Source: Sphingomonas sp. (GTDB lineage: Bacteria > Pseudomonadota > Alphaproteobacteria > Sphingomonadales > Sphingomonadaceae). Taken from it: a stretch of 8,132 nucleotides of DNA. Shown here in pieces: positions 6,487-8,132 of this stretch. A program made the position numbers and the translations under genes. The stretch is taken from contig JAICXF010000068.1 in NCBI GenBank assembly GCA_025981625.1, positions 1-8,132 of the forward strand, read 5' to 3'. A model generated the notes under the pieces. The model was not told the DNA's origin and did not search any database. It saw only the letters and a program-made list of their open reading frames with translations. The stretch's first letter is position 1. Every line of letters starts with the position of its first letter.

Positions 6487-6490
6487 CGAT
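6462..6490 (+). promoter_or_regulatory. Candidate divergent promoter for the DUF1192 gene
   Basis: TTGACA (6462-6467, perfect -35) is followed after 17 bases by AACGAT (6485-6490, 3/6 to TATAAT). The predicted +1 is about 6497, the G of the GTG start codon, implying a leaderless mRNA. The spacer contains the palindrome AGGGC-A-GCCCT (6467-6477). The site GATTC (6488-6492, GANTC class) overlaps the -10. Confidence 0.45.
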
Positions 6491-6496
6491 TCACCA

Positions 6497-6697
6497 GTGG
6501 ACCTCGACGAACTTTTCCCGAGCAAGCCCGGCGACCCGTTGGTCGAGCTCGGACGCCAGGACCTCGACCCGATGTCGATCGAGGAGCTTCTGGCGCGGAT
6601 CGAGGCACTGCGGGCCGAGATCGCCCGCGTCGAAGCGCATATGCAGCGGGCGCAGACCCATCGCTCGGCCGCGGAAGAGCTGTTCAAGAAGCCGTGA
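6497..6697 (+). CDS. DUF1192 family small coiled-coil protein
   Basis: A 66-residue protein of unknown function. It matches the small alphaproteobacterial DUF1192 family as I know it: an N-terminal DLDELFPSKPGDPL segment (2-15), the DLDPMSIEELLARIEALRAEI stretch (22-42), then a charged amphipathic helix to about 56 and an AEELFKKP end (59-66). Residues 27-55 have heptad-like spacing of Leu/Ile/Val/Met and are likely a short coiled coil. No signal peptide or membrane segment is present. Start is GTG at 6497; there is no SD, but a promoter candidate places the transcript start at this codon. No better upstream start is visible in frame. It lies between the divergent promoters and the clpA leader, so it may be co-transcribed with clpA as well as having its own promoter. 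Confidence 0.85.
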   Translation: MDLDELFPSKPGDPLVELGRQDLDPMSIEELLARIEALRAEIARVEAHMQRAQTHRSAAEELFKKP

Positions 6698-6731
6698 GCG
6701 CGCTTTCGTTCACGGAGTGGTCACGCTTCGA

Positions 6732-6740
6732 TGCGATAAT
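6732..6740 (+). promoter_or_regulatory. Candidate extended -10 promoter upstream of clpA
   Basis: TGCGATAAT fits an extended -10 (TGn plus GATAAT, 5/6 to TATAAT). The nearest -35-like word, TTCACG (6709-6714), is 20 bases away, too far for a classic pair. Predicted +1 is near 6747, giving a clpA leader of about 98 bases. This is suggestive only. Confidence 0.35.
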
Positions 6741-6805
6741 CTGGGGAAAAGGGCGGCACCGGCACTTGATTGCAGCGCTCGCTCATATGACATTCAATGC
6801 AAAGG

Positions 6806-6833
6806 CCGCGGGCTCCCTTCCGCGGGCGCGGAG
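6806..6833 (+). promoter_or_regulatory. clpA leader: hairpin and ribosome binding site
   Basis: CCGCGG occurs at 6806-6811 and again at 6820-6825. The word is self-complementary, so the two copies can pair across an 8-base loop just upstream of the SD GGAG (6830-6833), which is 11 bases from the clpA ATG. The hairpin could modulate ribosome access; this is inference. Confidence 0.35.
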
Positions 6834-6844
6834 TACCAGCCTAA

Positions 6845-8132
6845 ATGCCTAGTTTCGCTCGCGAACTGGAACAGACCCTCCACAATGCGCTGGGGGAAGC
6901 CAGCAAGCGCCGCCACGAATATGCGACGCTCGAACATCTCCTGATCGCGCTCATCGACGACGAGCATGCCTCCAAGGTCATGACCGCCTGCGGCGTCAGC
7001 CGCGACGAGCTTCGCACGTCCGTGAAGCAGTATCTCGACAATGAACTCGGCGCGCTCGTCGCCGACAGCGCCACCGACCCCACGCCGACCAGCGGCTTCC
7101 AGCGGGTCGTCCAGCGCGCCATCCTCCACGTCCAGTCCTCGGGCCGGGACGAGGTCACCGGCGCCAACGTGCTGGTTGCGCTCTTTTCCGAGCGCGAAAG
7201 CTACGCCGTCTATTTCCTCCAGCAGCAGGACATGAGCCGCCTCGATGCCGTGACCTACATCAGCCACGGAGTCGGCAAGGGCGAAAGCTCGGCCGAGGCG
7301 CGCCCGCCCGAAGGCGCCGAGGAGAAGACCGAGAAGGAGGGTGGCAAGAAGGAATCCGCGCTCAAGCAGTTCACCGTCGACCTCAACGAGAAGGCGAAGG
7401 CCGGCAAGGTCGACCCGCTGATCGGCCGCATGCCCGAGGTCGACCGGACCGTGCAGATCCTGTGCCGCCGCTCGAAGAACAATCCGCTCTATGTCGGCGA
7501 CCCCGGCGTCGGCAAAACCGCGATCGCGGAAGGGCTCGCGCGCAAGATCGTCGAGGGCGACGTCCCCGAGGTGCTGAAGGGCGCCATCATCTACGCCCTC
7601 GACATGGGCGCGCTGCTGGCGGGCACCCGCTATCGCGGCGATTTCGAGGAGCGCTTGAAGTCCGTCGTTTCGGAGCTCGAAAAGCTTCCCAACGCGATCC
7701 TCTTCATCGACGAGATCCACACGGTGATCGGCGCCGGCGCCACGTCGGGCGGGGCGATGGACGCCTCGAACCTGCTGAAACCGGCCCTCTCCAGCGGGAC
7801 TATCCGCTGCATTGGCTCGACCACCTACAAGGAGTTTCGCAACCATTTCGAGAAGGATCGCGCGCTGCTGCGCCGGTTCCAGAAGATCGACGTCAACGAA
7901 CCGACGATCGAGGACACGATCAAGATTATCGCCGGGCTGCGCAGCTCGTTCGAGCAGCACCACAACGTCCGTTACACGCCGGACGCGGTGAAGAGCGCGG
8001 TCGAATTGAGCGCGCGCTACATCAACGACCGCAAGCTGCCCGACAAGGCGATCGACGTGATCGACGAGGTCGGTGCGATGCAGATGCTGGTGCCGCCATC
8101 CAAGCGCAAGAAGACGATCACCGTGAAGGAGA
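6845..8132 (+). CDS. clpA: ATP-dependent Clp protease ATP-binding subunit ClpA (5' part, runs off the window)
   Basis: AAA+ unfoldase that feeds proteins to the ClpP peptidase, including ClpS-delivered N-degron substrates. The 429 visible codons contain the double Clp N-domain (about 1-140: ARELEQTLHNALGEAS, EYATLEHLLIALIDD, then TSGFQRVVQRAILHVQSSG), an acidic and lysine-rich linker (about 145-172), and most of the first AAA+ module. Walker A is GDPGVGKT (218-225), the pore loop is GTRYRG with Tyr263 (260-265), Walker B is ILFIDE (285-290), sensor 1 is GSTT (324-327), and arginine-finger candidates are Arg343/Arg344 in LLRRF. The helical-domain motif LPDKAIDVIDE is at 398-408. The second AAA+ module and ClpP loop lie beyond the edge. 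The long N-domain and ClpA-type linker, without a ClpB-like middle domain at the linker, separate it from ClpB and ClpC. ATG 6845 matches the conserved MPSFA start. No clpS lies directly upstream. Confidence 0.96.
   Translation, partial: MPSFARELEQTLHNALGEASKRRHEYATLEHLLIALIDDEHASKVMTACGVSRDELRTSVKQYLDNELGALVADSATDPTPTSGFQRVVQRAILHVQSSGRDEVTGANVLVALFSERESYAVYFLQQQDMSRLDAVTYISHGVGKGESSAEARPPEGAEEKTEKEGGKKESALKQFTVDLNEKAKAGKVDPLIGRMPEVDRTVQILCRRSKNNPLYVGDPGVGKTAIAEGLARKIVEGDVPEVLKGAIIYALDMGALLAGTRYRGDFEERLKSVVSELEKLPNAILFIDEIHTVIGAGATSGGAMDASNLLKPALSSGTIRCIGSTTYKEFRNHFEKDRALLRRFQKIDVNEPTIEDTIKIIAGLRSSFEQHHNVRYTPDAVKSAVELSARYINDRKLPDKAIDVIDEVGAMQMLVPPSKRKKTITVKE

Noticed and set aside
6760..6774. 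Possible sigma-54 promoter (CGGCAC ... TTGCA) before clpA
   Set aside because: The spacing between the GG and GC elements is one base too short and the match is partial.
6765..6788. Possible heat-shock (sigma-32) promoter CTTGATT ... GCTCATAT before clpA
   Set aside because: The -10 resembles CCCCATNT, but the spacer is only 9 bases, shorter than known sigma-32 spacers. Not listed as a feature.
6698..6844. A small gene, tRNA or clpS remnant in the DUF1192-clpA gap
   Set aside because: No reading frame with family likeness, no cloverleaf, and not enough length for ClpS.
6794..7963. Long 389-codon open frame on the minus strand
   Set aside because: It lies entirely antisense to clpA, which has full-length family motifs. 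The open frame is a by-product of the GC-rich third-position pattern.
1..8132. Insertion sequence, CRISPR, toxin-antitoxin, phage or defence genes
   Set aside because: No terminal inverted repeats, no direct-repeat arrays and no transposase, integrase or nuclease-toxin motifs were found in either strand.

Overview
The window looks like chromosomal core sequence from an alphaproteobacterium of the order Sphingomonadales (Sphingomonas / Sphingomicrobium type). The base composition is GC-rich. A TrcR (DUF1013) cell-cycle regulator and a DUF1192 protein, both largely alphaproteobacterial, are present. The ClpA N-domain and the CoaD/IspA motifs read like sphingomonad orthologues. Three of the nine genes use GTG and one uses TTG as start codon, and several have no Shine-Dalgarno (SD), which fits a group where leaderless messages are common. 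No mobile element, CRISPR array, tRNA or rRNA was seen. Most of the window is ordinary housekeeping DNA, and I do not see a convincing new multi-gene system. The most interesting signals are regulatory.

Layout. Positions 20-3041 (minus strand) form a compact run transcribed as trcR > xseB > ispA > coaD > a secreted cyclophilin, with gaps of 44, -11 (overlap), 10 and 48 bases. It combines a cell-cycle regulator, the small subunit of exonuclease VII, farnesyl/geranyl diphosphate synthase, the fourth step of CoA synthesis and a periplasmic peptidyl-prolyl isomerase. In front of trcR is a candidate housekeeping promoter (-10 GCTACATC). Almost at its predicted +1 lies a 9-bp GAGA-tetraloop hairpin followed by a T-rich run. 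That hairpin is either the terminator of the upstream glutathione S-transferase gene or a structured leader/attenuator of trcR. Positions 3159-3779 (minus) hold the GST-family gene, which has a strong SD.

Positions 3896-5335 (minus) hold a 479-residue multi-pass membrane protein of unknown specific function, resembling GT-C-type glycosyltransferases. Samples of this gene are lower in GC than its neighbours, and it looks like the one accessory gene here. Positions 5462-6451 (minus) hold a PIG3/zeta-crystallin-like NAD(P)H:quinone oxidoreductase.

From 6497 the direction switches to plus: a small coiled-coil DUF1192 protein, then a 147-base leader without a gene, then clpA running off the right edge. 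No clpS fits in front of clpA. Only 45 bases separate the two divergent GTG starts at 6451 and 6497. They contain two mirrored, overlapping candidate promoters whose predicted +1 positions fall on the start codons, so both genes may give leaderless mRNAs from mutually exclusive promoters. A GANTC (CcrM-type methylation) site overlaps the DUF1192 -10.
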